Shown: positions 26,928 through 35,284 of the stretch, one piece after another
Numbering within the stretch: the first letter of the stretch is position 1
How the letters are laid out: the number at the start of each line of letters is the position of its first letter
Assembly: GCA_947487835.1 (NCBI GenBank)
Contig: CANKXX010000001.1
Coordinates: forward strand, 124,001-188,000
DNA length: 64,000 bases
Direction of reading: 5' to 3'
Origin: an uncultured Microbacteriaceae bacterium
GTDB taxonomy: Bacteria; Actinomycetota; Actinomycetes; Actinomycetales; Microbacteriaceae
Notes under the pieces: generated by a model
The model's input: only the letters and a program-made list of their open reading frames with translations
Told to the model about the DNA's origin: nothing
Databases searched by the model: none
Made by a program: the position numbers and the translations under genes

Positions 26928-27752
26928 GTGGCCCTGCCCGAAGCATCCGTTCAGCTCTATTCGCTGGCGAAGGAGTTCTCCGCCGACATGCAGGGCTCGC
27001 TCGACCGGTTGGCGGCCGCGGGGCTGTCCAACGTCGAGGCGTTCGACTTCGTCCGGCGCGCGCCGGAACTGCGGGCGGCGCTCGACGCGAGCGGGCTCTC
27101 CTCCCCCACGGGCCACGCCCCCCTCCTCTCCGACGAGCTGTGGACGCCGGACGGGTCCATCCCGACCCCCGCTCCCGAGGTCGTGTTCGAGGCGGCGGCG
27201 ACGGCCGGCATGCGCACCGTCATCGACCCCTTCGTCGACCCGCAGCGCTGGCTGACCGAGGACGGCGTCGCGGACATCGCCGAGCGGCTCAACTCGGCGG
27301 CCGAGGTCGCCGCCGGATTCGGCCTCACGGTCGGCTACCACAACCACGCCCAGGAGTTCGTCGCCGACTTCGAGGGCATCAGTGCCTACGAGCGCTTCGT
27401 CTCGCTGACCGATGACCGCGTGGCCCTCGAGCTGGACCTGTTCTGGGCGATGGCCGGCGGACAGGACGTTCCCGCCCTGGTCGAGCGCCTCGGCACCCGC
27501 CTCGTCGCGGTGCACGTCAAGGACGGCGTCGTGCCCACGAGCAACCCCTGGGCGCCCGGCGCCCCGGCGTTCGGGTCGGACAGCCTCGACCAGCGGCACG
27601 CCGGCACCGGCGAGGTGCCCCTCGACGCCGCCCTGCGCGCCGCGACCTCGCTGCAGTACGCCGTGATCGAGTACGACCGCGCCCCCGGCGACGTCTTCGA
27701 CGACGTCGCCGCGAGCCTCGCCTTCCTGCGCGACGGCGGGTACGTCAAGTGA
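26928..27752 (+). CDS. Sugar phosphate isomerase/epimerase (xylose isomerase-like TIM barrel)
   Basis: A 274-aa AP-endonuclease-2-like TIM barrel. It carries metal-ligand motifs of the family: NVEAFDFV, TVGYHNHAQEF (His), ALELDLFWAMAGG (Glu/Asp), AVHVKDGV (His) and YAVIEYDRAPGD (Glu). The GTG at 26928 has GAAAGAAGG upstream. Its stop overlaps the next gene's GTG start (GTGA). With the oxidoreductase it probably works on inositol- or keto-sugar-type substrates. Confidence 0.8.
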   Translation: MALPEASVQLYSLAKEFSADMQGSLDRLAAAGLSNVEAFDFVRRAPELRAALDASGLSSPTGHAPLLSDELWTPDGSIPTPAPEVVFEAAATAGMRTVIDPFVDPQRWLTEDGVADIAERLNSAAEVAAGFGLTVGYHNHAQEFVADFEGISAYERFVSLTDDRVALELDLFWAMAGGQDVPALVERLGTRLVAVHVKDGVVPTSNPWAPGAPAFGSDSLDQRHAGTGEVPLDAALRAATSLQYAVIEYDRAPGDVFDDVAASLAFLRDGGYVK

Positions 27753-28873
27753 GCGCGGTCGGAATCGGCTTCATCGGTGTCGGGGTCATCAGCGACACCT
27801 ATCTGGAGAACCTGAGCTCGTTCCCCGACGTGGACGTGCTCATTCTGGGCGACATCGACACGGAGCGCGCACGCGCGCAGGCCGAGAAGCACGGAGTGCC
27901 CGCGTCCGGCTCGGCAGAGGACGTGCTCGCCCACCCCGGAGTCGAGCTCGTCGTGAACCTCACGGTGCCCGCCGTGCACGTGCAGGTCTCCGCCGCCGCC
28001 GTCGCCGCGGGCAAGCACGTGTGGACCGAGAAGCCGCTCGGCCTCGACCGGGAGAGCACCTCGGCGCTGCTGCTGGACGCCACGGCTGCCGGCGTGCGCA
28101 TCGGTTCCGCCCCGGACACCGTGCTCGGCCCGGGCTTCCAGACGGCGAAGCGGGCCATCGCCGCCGGCGTCATCGGGCAACCGCTGTTCGCGCAGACGGC
28201 GTTCCAGACGCAGGGCCCCGACCTCTGGCACCCGAACCCCGCGTTCCTCTTCGCGCACGGCGCGGGTCCCCTGCTCGACATGGGTCCGTACTACTTCTCC
28301 GCCCTGGTGAGCCTGTTCGGACCCGCCAACCGGGTGGCCGCCCTGGGCAGAAAGGCACGCGAGGAGCGCGAGATTCACGCCGGTCCGAACGCGGGGAGCA
28401 CATTCCCCGTGCAGGTCCCGTCGACGATCCAGGTGCTCACCTCGTTCGCCGCCGGCCAGCAGGCCCAGAGCCTGCTGAGCTTCGACTCCGCGCTCGAGCG
28501 CCACGGCATCGTCGAGATCCACGGCACGGAGGGCAGCATCGTGCTGCCCGACCCGAACCGCTTCGAGGGACGCACCGCGTACGTGAAGCCGCTCGGCGTG
28601 CTCCGCGACGGCATGTCGTTCGAGCAGCCGTGGCAGGAGGTCGAGCAGGAGGGCGTCGTCGTCGGCCGCGGCCTCGGCGTGCTCGACATGGTCCGCGCCA
28701 TCGCGGAAGACCGGCCGCACGTCGCGACCGGCGAGCTCGGCTATCACGTGCTCGACATCATGCTGTCGGCTCAGGAGTCCGCGTTGCACGGGCAGTTCGT
28801 CGAGGTGGAGAGCACGGTCGCCCCTGTTCCGGCCGTGCCCGCCGACTTCGACCCGCACGCCCGGACGCTGTAG
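27749..28873 (+). CDS. Gfo/Idh/MocA-family oxidoreductase
   Basis: A 374-aa NAD(P)-dependent dehydrogenase. Rossmann motif GFIGVGVISDTYLENL, EKPLG near residue 95 and the MGPYYFSALVSLFG substrate-domain region identify the family. GTG start overlaps the upstream isomerase by four bases, so expression is coupled. Substrate is unknown; scyllo-inositol or related polyols are typical of the family. Confidence 0.85.
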   Translation: MSAVGIGFIGVGVISDTYLENLSSFPDVDVLILGDIDTERARAQAEKHGVPASGSAEDVLAHPGVELVVNLTVPAVHVQVSAAAVAAGKHVWTEKPLGLDRESTSALLLDATAAGVRIGSAPDTVLGPGFQTAKRAIAAGVIGQPLFAQTAFQTQGPDLWHPNPAFLFAHGAGPLLDMGPYYFSALVSLFGPANRVAALGRKAREEREIHAGPNAGSTFPVQVPSTIQVLTSFAAGQQAQSLLSFDSALERHGIVEIHGTEGSIVLPDPNRFEGRTAYVKPLGVLRDGMSFEQPWQEVEQEGVVVGRGLGVLDMVRAIAEDRPHVATGELGYHVLDIMLSAQESALHGQFVEVESTVAPVPAVPADFDPHARTL

Positions 28874-28917
28874 CGGCACCGCAGCACTGCACGACCGCAC
28901 CACATCGGAAATGACGG

Positions 28918-28960
28918 ACGGCGCGGCGCCAGGAGGGTTCCCCTTCGAGCGCCGCGCCGT
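28918..28960 (+). terminator. Hairpin terminator
   Basis: ACGGCGCGGCG and CGCCGCGCCGT form a perfect 11-bp stem with a 21-base loop, 45 bases after the oxidoreductase stop. It lies between convergent genes. Confidence 0.65.
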
Positions 28961-28989
28961 TCGACGTTCTCGGTCCCGCGTCCGCGGCG

Positions 28990-29937
28990 TCAGTGTGCCG
29001 ACAGCAGGTCCGCATCGGTCGCGGGCAGCCAGACGTCGCGCGCGGCTGACGACGCCTCCACGGCGAAGCCCATGGCGGACAGCAACTCCTCCGCGACGGC
29101 GTCGCCCACGTCCTCCCGCCACAGCAGTGACCAGGGGAACACGGGGGTCGGGTCGACGATCGGCACCACCCGCATGCTCGGGTCAGGTGGGGTCATGGCC
29201 TCGCCGATGAGCGACGGCGGGGCGTGCCCCGAACTGACGTCGTCGGCCCACTGCGCGTACCCGAACGTGGACCCGGTGGGGTCGATGGTGAGATCGGCGA
29301 AGGCCGCGAACTCCGCGAGGTATCTCCGCCATTCGGCGGGCGCCGCGCTGAGAGGGAACCACAGCGTCTGCCCCGTGAGGGCGCTGATCGGCAGCTGGTC
29401 GAGCGACGCCCAGGGGTGCGCCCGCGGGGCAAGAACGGCGAGCGGCTCGAGCAGCACGAGGCGGCGGCGGATGCCGGACGGCCACGGAGTAGCCACGGCG
29501 CCGGCGCGACCGAACGCGAAGTGCGCCCGCCCGGCGGTGAGCAGGTGGTCCGCGGCGGCTTCGGCGGGACGCTGCACGGCGTCCAGCGGCAGGCCGCTCG
29601 CTCCGGAGGCGCGGCGCAGCCACCCGGTCGGGGCGAGGTAGTCGCCCATGACGTCGACTCGCAGTCGGTCCGGCGCGCGAGCCGTGTCCGGCACCAGGCG
29701 GTCCACCGCGGCGACGACCTCGCGCGCGAGCGGAAGAAGCTGGTGACCGGCGGCGGTGAGGCGCACGCTGCGCCGGTCCGAACGGTCGACGAGCGGCACC
29801 GCGAGCACGTCCTCGAGCCGCTGCACGCGCTTGGACAGGGCCTGCTGGGTGATGCCGAGCAGTCCCGCGGTCCGGCCGAAGTGCAGCTCCGTCGCGAGCA
29901 CCGCGAACGCCCGCAGGAGGCCGGTGTCGAGGTCCAC
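28990..29937 (-). CDS. LysR-family regulator
   Basis: A 315-aa protein. HTH near residues 3-60 (LLRAFAVLATELHFGRTAGLLGITQQALSKRVQRLEDVLAVPLVDRS) with the family's Gln-Ala-Leu-Ser-x-Arg-Val recognition helix. The effector domain follows. The GTG at 29937 gives the usual LDTGLLRAFAVLATE start; an upstream in-frame ATG would add a long unrelated tail. It is divergent from the genes at 30025 and 30540, with a palindromic operator between. Confidence 0.8.
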   Translation of the reverse strand: MDLDTGLLRAFAVLATELHFGRTAGLLGITQQALSKRVQRLEDVLAVPLVDRSDRRSVRLTAAGHQLLPLAREVVAAVDRLVPDTARAPDRLRVDVMGDYLAPTGWLRRASGASGLPLDAVQRPAEAAADHLLTAGRAHFAFGRAGAVATPWPSGIRRRLVLLEPLAVLAPRAHPWASLDQLPISALTGQTLWFPLSAAPAEWRRYLAEFAAFADLTIDPTGSTFGYAQWADDVSSGHAPPSLIGEAMTPPDPSMRVVPIVDPTPVFPWSLLWREDVGDAVAEELLSAMGFAVEASSAARDVWLPATDADLLSAH

Positions 29938-29954
29938 GACTCCACACTCGCGTC

Positions 29955-29971
29955 GACAACCACCGGTTGTC
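29955..29971. promoter_or_regulatory. LysR operator candidate
   Basis: GACAACC-acc-GGTTGTC is a perfect 7-bp inverted repeat in the 87-bp intergenic region between the LysR gene and the divergent operon. A half-site GGTTGTT follows near 29981. Position and symmetry fit a LysR autoregulatory site. Confidence 0.6.
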
Positions 29972-30024
29972 AACGCGGTCGCGGTTGTTGGCGGGATCCC
30001 GGCCGCACCGCTTTCCTGAGGGGC

Positions 30025-30543
30025 ATGGTGCACACGATCCTGATCCTCGGTCACGCCGGCGCGGGGCTGGTCGCGCTGGTCCTCGGCTGCCTCGTCCTCC
30101 GGCCACAGCCGGCCCGCTCCCTCCGCTTCCGCAGCTACCTGATCGCGCTCACCGCGATGCTCGTGCTTGTCGTGGCCGTCGTCGCGGTCGACTGGGCGGA
30201 GCTCGGCGCGGGCCAGCGCGTCACGTTCGGGCTGCTGCTGCTTCTCGGCGGCTACACGGTGCTCCGCGGCATGCAGGCGCGTCGCGCGCTGCGGCGGATG
30301 CCACCCGGCTGGCGCGACCGCTACGTCGACCACGTCGGCTTCACGGTCATCTCCCTCTTCGACGGCTTCGCCATCGTCGGTGCCATCGACCTGGGAGCGC
30401 CGCTGCCGATCGTTCTGGCCGTCGGCGCCCTCGGTGTCGCAACGGGGATCCTCGCGATCAACCGCGTCAAGAGGCGGCTGAGCGGCGGACCACTCGACGC
30501 GGTCGAGACAACGCCGCGGGCGCGGGCGGGGACGGGGCGATGA
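30025..30543 (+). CDS. Four-TM membrane protein
   Basis: A 172-aa protein with about four helices (residues 6-26, 37-57, 66-84, and two short ones at 105-145). It begins VHTILILGHAGAGLVAL and contains YVDHVGFTVISLFDGFAIVGA. Family uncertain. Its stop overlaps the start of the SGNH hydrolase by four bases. It is likely controlled by the divergent LysR gene. Confidence 0.65.
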   Translation: MVHTILILGHAGAGLVALVLGCLVLRPQPARSLRFRSYLIALTAMLVLVVAVVAVDWAELGAGQRVTFGLLLLLGGYTVLRGMQARRALRRMPPGWRDRYVDHVGFTVISLFDGFAIVGAIDLGAPLPIVLAVGALGVATGILAINRVKRRLSGGPLDAVETTPRARAGTGR

Positions 30544-31226
30544 CGGCCCGGCGGGCCGCCCTTCTCGTGCTGCCGGCCCTGCTCGCCGTCGTTGCGCTGT
30601 TCCCGGCGTACACCGCCGTGCGCGCGGCGGGGTACGCGGAGTACTGGGCCGGTCGCGCCGCGGAGCCGGAGACGCGGGACACGTTCACCCTGGTCGCGTT
30701 CGGTGACTCCGCGACCGTCGCGGTCGGCGCGCTCGACCCGAGCAACGGATACGTGGGGCGGGCCGCGTCGATGATCACCGAACTCACGGGACGACCCGTG
30801 CGCATCGTGAACAGGGCAGCGGGCGGCGCGACAACGGGCGACGTGCTCGCGCGCCAGCTGTCGGCCATGGACGTCGCGTCGGCGGACCTCGTGCTGATCG
30901 GCACGTCGAACGACCTCGAGCAGCGCGTGCCGCTGGGTCACTACCGCGCGCACCTGCGGTCCCTCCTCGCCGTGCTCCCCGCGGCGCGCAGCGTGATCAG
31001 CGACCTCCCCCTGCTGCCCGGCCGCGACGCCTACCAGGAGGTGCTGACCCAGGTCGCGGACGAGCACGGCGTCGCTCGAGCCGACTTCGCCGCCGCCTTC
31101 ACCGGGGAAGGGCGCCGGCTCGATGTCTTCTCGTTCCTCCCGCCGCATCTCAACGACCGCGGCTACGGCTACTGGTTCGAGGCGTTCCGCCCGCACATCG
31201 AGCTCATCGTCGCTGCTGGGTCGTGA
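30540..31226 (+). CDS. SGNH/GDSL hydrolase family protein
   Basis: A 228-aa protein with an N-terminal hydrophobic helix (LLVLPALLAVVALFPAY) serving as signal or membrane anchor. SGNH blocks are present: block I LVAFGDSATVAVGA (Ser), block II NRAAGGATT (Gly), block III GTSND (Asn) and block V PPHLNDRGYGYW (His). The Asp three residues before the block V His is absent (Leu-Pro-Pro-His). It may be an esterase or acyl-hydrolase, possibly impaired or using another acid. Coupled to the membrane protein upstream. Confidence 0.75.
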   Translation: MTARRAALLVLPALLAVVALFPAYTAVRAAGYAEYWAGRAAEPETRDTFTLVAFGDSATVAVGALDPSNGYVGRAASMITELTGRPVRIVNRAAGGATTGDVLARQLSAMDVASADLVLIGTSNDLEQRVPLGHYRAHLRSLLAVLPAARSVISDLPLLPGRDAYQEVLTQVADEHGVARADFAAAFTGEGRRLDVFSFLPPHLNDRGYGYWFEAFRPHIELIVAAGS

Positions 31227-31245
31227 CGAAGGCGGCGTGGGTCGT

Positions 31246-31263
31246 GTCCCCTTTTTTGGGGAC
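31246..31263 (+). terminator. Short hairpin after SGNH gene
   Basis: GTCCCC-tttttt-GGGGAC has a 6-bp stem and T-only loop, 20 bases past the SGNH stop codon. It may terminate the upstream operon. Confidence 0.4.
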
Positions 31264-31296
31264 CGCCCGTGTCCTCCATTGTGTGGACAGGGGCTG

Positions 31297-31302
31297 TAGT
31301 GT
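31297..31302 (+). promoter_or_regulatory. Probable -10 of the 6C RNA
   Basis: TAGTGT precedes the structured RNA by about six bases. A good -35 is not visible. Confidence 0.4.
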
Positions 31303-31307
31303 CGAGT

Positions 31308-31462
31308 CATCGCCGGAAACACCCCGGCCGGCGAGAATGACCGGAGCTGGTTCCCCCTGATCTTCTGCCGCTCCGGCAACCCGATAGAGCGCTTGATGTC
31401 CCCCTAGCGTCGCGCTCTGTGCCGGCCCAGCCTTGCTTCCCCCGAGCGAGGCTGGGCCGCCC
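31308..31462 (+). ncRNA. 6C RNA
   Basis: This plus-strand region folds into two stem-loops, each with a C-run in its loop. The first has stem CCGGAG (31331-31336) with CTCCGG (31371-31376) and loop text TTCCCCCTGATC. The second has AGAGCGC (31386-31392) with GCGCTCT (31412-31418) and loop text GATGTCCCCCTAG. A terminator, GGCCCAGCC with GGCTGGGCC (31424-31458), follows. That architecture and the loop text match the actinobacterial 6C RNA class (Rfam RF01066) as I remember it. An extra GCCGG/CCGGC hairpin lies near the 5' end. Ends are estimates. The role of 6C RNA is not well settled; target pairing through the C-rich loops is proposed. Confidence 0.75.
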
Positions 31463-31536
31463 CCTTCTCTCCCGCGGCCGCGGGCCCGCCCGCCGCCGCG
31501 TCGGCGATATCCGCCGCGACGGGAGGTCAGCCGCGC
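31408..31536 (+). repeat. Direct repeat, upstream copy (6C RNA 3' end and adjacent DNA)
   Basis: Two blocks of this segment recur near 33947-34028. CTC-T/C-GTGCCGG..CAGCCTTGCTTCC (31413-31440) matches at 24 of 28 positions, and GCCCGCCGCCGCGTCGGCG onward (about 31487-31519) matches at 29 of 33. About 45 bp are missing from the downstream copy. Together they flank the MFS/LacI gene pair. Confidence 0.5.
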
Positions 31537-31577
31537 CACGCGCACCGCCAAGGACCGCACTCGCTCGTCGTGTTAGG

Positions 31578-31593
31578 TTTACAGCGCTGTAAA
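31578..31593. promoter_or_regulatory. LacI-type operator
   Basis: TTTACAGCGCTGTAAA is a perfect 16-bp palindrome 24 bases before the MFS start. It overlaps a TTAGGT -10-like element (31573-31578). Symmetry around a central CG is the classical LacI/GalR pattern, and a LacI gene lies just downstream of the MFS gene. Confidence 0.75.
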
Positions 31594-31617
31594 TGCGACA
31601 TGCAGGCGGAGGTCCCC

Positions 31618-32811
31618 ATGGTTACGACTGATCCACAAACCGGCGCGGCTCTCGGGAGATGGCGGAACGCACTCCTGGGCATGTTCGCCTTCGGCGGTTT
31701 CGGGCTGTCGAGTTGGGCGTCGCGGTTGCCGACGCTGCGTGAGCAACTGGGACTCGACAACGCGGGCCTCGGGTTGGTGCTGGCCGCCGTCACGGCGGGT
31801 TCCCTCCTCGGTCTGCCGGGAGGGCCACTGCTGCTGGCCCGTCTGGGTGCTCCCCGGGCCATGGGTGTCACGCTGGGTTCGGCAGCGACCGGGATCGGCC
31901 TGATCGCGTGGGCGGCGGCGCTCGGCTCCGTGCCGCTGGCCCTCGTCGGGCTTGCCGTCGCGGGGTTCGGCATCGGGGCGACGGATGTGCTGATCAACAT
32001 CGATGGCGCGGCGCTCGAGCAGGTGCGCGGTCGCACGCTGATGCCCTTGCTGCACGCGGCGTGGCCGGCGGGCGCCGTCGTGGGTGCCGGAATGGGCGCG
32101 GGCGCGGCAACACTCGGCGTGCGGCCGGAGTTCCAGCTCGGAGTGCAGGCGGTGATCATGGTGGCGGCGGCGTTCCTGCTCGTGCGGTGGATCCCCGTCG
32201 GGCACCGCGGAACCGGCCGCGAGCGTCCGGACCGTTCCCTCACCCGATCGCGTCGTCCCATTCTTGATGCTCGCCTGCTCGCCATCGGCGTGGTCATGCT
32301 CGCCGCCGAACTCGGTGAGGGTGCGGCGAACAACTGGCTCAGCGTGGCCTCCCGCGACGCCCTGGGCTTCTCGGAGACCTTCGCGGCAATGGTGTTCGCC
32401 ATCTACAACGGCGCTCAGGTGGTCGTCCGGCTCGCCGCCGGTCCTCTCGTGGACAGGTACGGCCGCGTGCTGATGCTGCGGATCACCCTCGCGCTCGGTG
32501 CCGTGGGGGTGGCGCTCTTCGTTCTGGACCTCGGCACTCCGGCCGCGCTGCTGGGCGCCGCTCTGTGGTCGGTCGGCGTGGCGCTCGGCTTCCCGCTCGG
32601 GATGTCCGCGGCGGCGGAGGGAGAGGATCCCGCGTCGCGGGTCGCGGTTGCGGCCTCGCTCGGCTACGTCGCCGGATTCGTCGGTCCGCCCATGATCGGT
32701 CTGCTCGCGCAGCAGTTCGGCGTGCTCACCGCGCTCTGGCCCGTCGCGGTGCTGTTCGCCGCCGGGGTGCTGCTCGCTCCGCGGTTCCGCCCCCTCGCCC
32801 CCGCCCCCTGA
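31618..32811 (+). CDS. MFS transporter
   Basis: A 397-aa MFS protein with about 12 helices. Motifs include GFGLSSWASRLPTLREQLGLDNAGLG at the first helix, MLAAELGEGAANNWLSVA and LVDRYGRVLMLRITLALG. These fit the small-sugar or drug-type MFS proteins that have an N-terminal SWASRLP signature. GGAGG precedes the ATG at 31618. The 16-bp operator upstream and the LacI gene 84 bp downstream suggest a self-contained regulated transport unit. Substrate unknown, probably a sugar or derivative. Confidence 0.8.
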   Translation: MVTTDPQTGAALGRWRNALLGMFAFGGFGLSSWASRLPTLREQLGLDNAGLGLVLAAVTAGSLLGLPGGPLLLARLGAPRAMGVTLGSAATGIGLIAWAAALGSVPLALVGLAVAGFGIGATDVLINIDGAALEQVRGRTLMPLLHAAWPAGAVVGAGMGAGAATLGVRPEFQLGVQAVIMVAAAFLLVRWIPVGHRGTGRERPDRSLTRSRRPILDARLLAIGVVMLAAELGEGAANNWLSVASRDALGFSETFAAMVFAIYNGAQVVVRLAAGPLVDRYGRVLMLRITLALGAVGVALFVLDLGTPAALLGAALWSVGVALGFPLGMSAAAEGEDPASRVAVAASLGYVAGFVGPPMIGLLAQQFGVLTALWPVAVLFAAGVLLAPRFRPLAPAP

Positions 32812-32895
32812 CGGTCGCTGAGTGCCGCCGGATGCTTCGGGAGACGGACCGGTCGGCGCCGGGCGGTAACGTAGCGGCGATCGAGGAGGTGTCGG

Positions 32896-33903
32896 ATGGC
32901 CCGTGTCACCCTTCAGGACGTTGCCGTGCACGCGGGTGTGTCCAGTAAGACGGTCTCCAACGTCATCCATGGGTACGAGCACGTCCGTCCGGGCATGCGA
33001 GACCGCGTGCAGGCGGCGATCGCCGAACTCGGCTATCAGCCCGACGTGCGGGCCCGCTCCCTCGTGACGGGACGCACCGGCATCGTCACCTTCGCTTTTC
33101 CGGACCTCCGTCGTCCCTACTTCGCAGAGCTCGCCCATGTGTTCTCCGAGGTCGGCCGCGAGCACGAGGTGCGCTTCCTGTTCGAGGAGACGGGCGGCAC
33201 CCTGGAGGGCGAGCGAGACGCCTTCAGGACCGCCCGGATTGGTGTCGCCGACGGCGTGATCCTGCACCTCGACCGCCCGAACGGAACCGACGTCACCGAT
33301 GAGGTCGGCGGGATGCCGCTGGTCCTGCTCGGCGAGACCGATCCCGGCGACGTCGATCACGTCGTCGTCGACAACAGGGCCGCCGCCGCCACGGCGGTGG
33401 AGCATCTCGCCGCGCTCGGGCGGCGCCGGATCGGCTTCCTCGGTCATGAGCCGAGTCCGATGAGCCTCACCTCGGAGCTTCGGCTGGAGGGCTATCGACT
33501 CGGGCTCGAGCGCTCGGGAATCCCGTTCGATCCGGCATTCCTCGTTCCGCGGGTGGACGGCAGCGCGCGATCCGCGGAGGTCGCGCTCACGGAGGCGCTC
33601 GATCGCGGCCTCCGCGTGGACGCCCTCCTGTGCCGCGATGACCTCGCCGCGATCGGCGGGCTGCGGGCGTTGCGCATCGCCGGAGTCACGGTTCCCCGCG
33701 ACGTCGCCGTGATCGGCTGGGATGCCATCAACCTCGCCGCGTCCCTGGTGCCGAGCCTCACCTCGGTTGCAGCAGATGGACGCGCCCTCGCCGAGCGCGC
33801 CCTCGAGATGCTCGACGATCGGATCAGCGGCACCCAGAGCCCGGGCCGACGGGTTACCGTCGGGCATCACCTGAGCTTCGGAGAGAGCGCACCCGAGCGC
33901 TAG
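32896..33903 (+). CDS. LacI-family regulator of the MFS gene
   Basis: A 335-aa repressor. HTH: MARVTLQDVAVHAGVSSKTVSNVIHGYEHVRP; linker GYQPDVRARSLVTGRTGIV; ligand domain with VDNRAAAATAVEHLAALGRRRIGFLG and LCRDDLAAIGGLRALRIAG. GAGGAGG lies upstream of the ATG. It probably binds the palindrome at 31578 and represses the MFS gene until an inducer appears. Confidence 0.85.
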   Translation: MARVTLQDVAVHAGVSSKTVSNVIHGYEHVRPGMRDRVQAAIAELGYQPDVRARSLVTGRTGIVTFAFPDLRRPYFAELAHVFSEVGREHEVRFLFEETGGTLEGERDAFRTARIGVADGVILHLDRPNGTDVTDEVGGMPLVLLGETDPGDVDHVVVDNRAAAATAVEHLAALGRRRIGFLGHEPSPMSLTSELRLEGYRLGLERSGIPFDPAFLVPRVDGSARSAEVALTEALDRGLRVDALLCRDDLAAIGGLRALRIAGVTVPRDVAVIGWDAINLAASLVPSLTSVAADGRALAERALEMLDDRISGTQSPGRRVTVGHHLSFGESAPER

Positions 33904-33946
33904 AGCGGAGCGGGTCGTGCGTCGATGGACGCACTCACGTAACGGC

Positions 33947-34028
33947 GCGCTCCGTGCCGACACAGCCTCGCTTCCGGGTGACGGTGGATCAGCCCGCCGT
34001 CGCGCCGGCGATCTCCGCCGCTACCGAC
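33947..34028 (+). repeat. Direct repeat, downstream degenerate copy
   Basis: Partner of 31408-31536. It keeps GCGCGCTCCGTGCCGACA, CAGCCTCGCTTCC and GCCCGCCGTCGCGCCGGCG. The terminator stem of the 6C RNA is not preserved, so this looks decayed rather than functional. No gene is visible in 33904-34057. Confidence 0.5.
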
Positions 34029-34057
34029 TGCGCCGCCCGCGTAGGCCCGGCGGGACG

Positions 34058-35275
34058 TCACACCGCCACTGCGTCTGCTGCGGCGAGTCGCTCGTCACCC
34101 GCCTGAGGGCGGGTGAAGTACGACCGCGCGTCCGAGGGACGGATGTCCGCGACGGCATCCTGGAAGATGCGCATCGGATGCGGGCTGTACGGGTGCTCGG
34201 CGATCGCGTCGAAGTCGAGCTCGATCCCGAGTCCGACCCCCTCGGGAATCATCACATCGCCGTCGGCCGTCAACTGCAGGCGCTCGTTGGAGATGTCCGA
34301 TCGCCAGGGTACGTCGATGGCCATGATCTCCAGGTACCGGAAGTTCGGCAGCGTCGCACCGAGCTGAAGAGTCGCCGCCGTGCTCAGGGGGCCGCTCGGA
34401 TTGTGCGGAGCGAACGGCACGTAGTGGTGGGCCGCAAGCGTGGAGATGAAGGAGAGCTCGAGCAGTCCACCCGCGTGCGTGACATCGGGCTGGACGAAGT
34501 CGACGGCGCCGCGCTCGAGAGCCGAGACGAAGCCCTGCCGGCCGTACCACCGCTCCCCCGCCGCGATCGCCACCGGAGAGTGGCGCCGGATCTCGATCAT
34601 CGCGTCGACGCCCTCCGGAGGGCACGGCTCCTCGAAGAAGACGGGGTTGAACTGCTCCAGCCGCCGGGCGACCCGGATCGCCGTGGGAACGTCGAATCGC
34701 CCGTGGCCCTCGATGAAGAGCTCGACGTCGCTGCCGACCGCGTCACGCACGGCCGCGACCGGCTCGAGCATGCGGTCGATGTCGCGATCGGTCAGGTGCA
34801 GGTCAGCCGCCTCGAACGGGTCCCACTTCAGGCCGCGGAACCCGGACGCGACGGTGGCGACGGCGGCTTCGGCGAAGTGCTCCGGCTTCGACGCTCCGGA
34901 GAACCACCCGTTCGCGTACGCCCGGACGCGATCACGGATCGCCCCGCCGAGCATGCGGTGCACGGGCACCCCGAGGGCGCGCGCGGAGATGTCCCACAAC
35001 GCCATCTCCAGAGCGCTGAAGGCGGTGCCCGTCACGGGTCCGCCGCGCCAGTACCCGTTGCGCGCCGTCTCGTAGATGAGCTGGGAGATGCGGGTCGGGT
35101 CCTTGCCGACCACCGCCTGCTCGAGCAGCCGCACCGCCCCGTGCACCGCAAGTTCCTGGCCCTCCAGGGTGGCTTCCGAGACACCGGTGATCCCCTCGTC
35201 GGTCTCGACCACGAGGAAGATGAGATTGGTGCGGTAGAAGTCGACCGTGACGGTGTCGAGCTTGGTGATTCTCAT
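34058..35275 (-). CDS. Enolase-superfamily sugar-acid dehydratase (MR/MLE type)
   Basis: A 405-aa enzyme of the mandelate racemase/galactonate dehydratase group. Visible acid/base and metal ligands: GFRGLKWDPF (Lys), LFIEGHGR (Glu and His in place of the DgoD Asp-x-His), FFEEPCPPE, IAAGERWYGRQGF and FAPHNPSGPLST (His). It probably removes water from an aldonic acid to give a 2-keto-3-deoxy acid, in the cytoplasm. It is the last gene of an operon with an ABC importer. The exact substrate (arabinonate, xylonate, galactonate or fuconate) cannot be told. Confidence 0.8.
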   Translation of the reverse strand: MRITKLDTVTVDFYRTNLIFLVVETDEGITGVSEATLEGQELAVHGAVRLLEQAVVGKDPTRISQLIYETARNGYWRGGPVTGTAFSALEMALWDISARALGVPVHRMLGGAIRDRVRAYANGWFSGASKPEHFAEAAVATVASGFRGLKWDPFEAADLHLTDRDIDRMLEPVAAVRDAVGSDVELFIEGHGRFDVPTAIRVARRLEQFNPVFFEEPCPPEGVDAMIEIRRHSPVAIAAGERWYGRQGFVSALERGAVDFVQPDVTHAGGLLELSFISTLAAHHYVPFAPHNPSGPLSTAATLQLGATLPNFRYLEIMAIDVPWRSDISNERLQLTADGDVMIPEGVGLGIELDFDAIAEHPYSPHPMRIFQDAVADIRPSDARSYFTRPQAGDERLAAADAVAV

Positions 35276-35284
35276 TGGGGGCTC

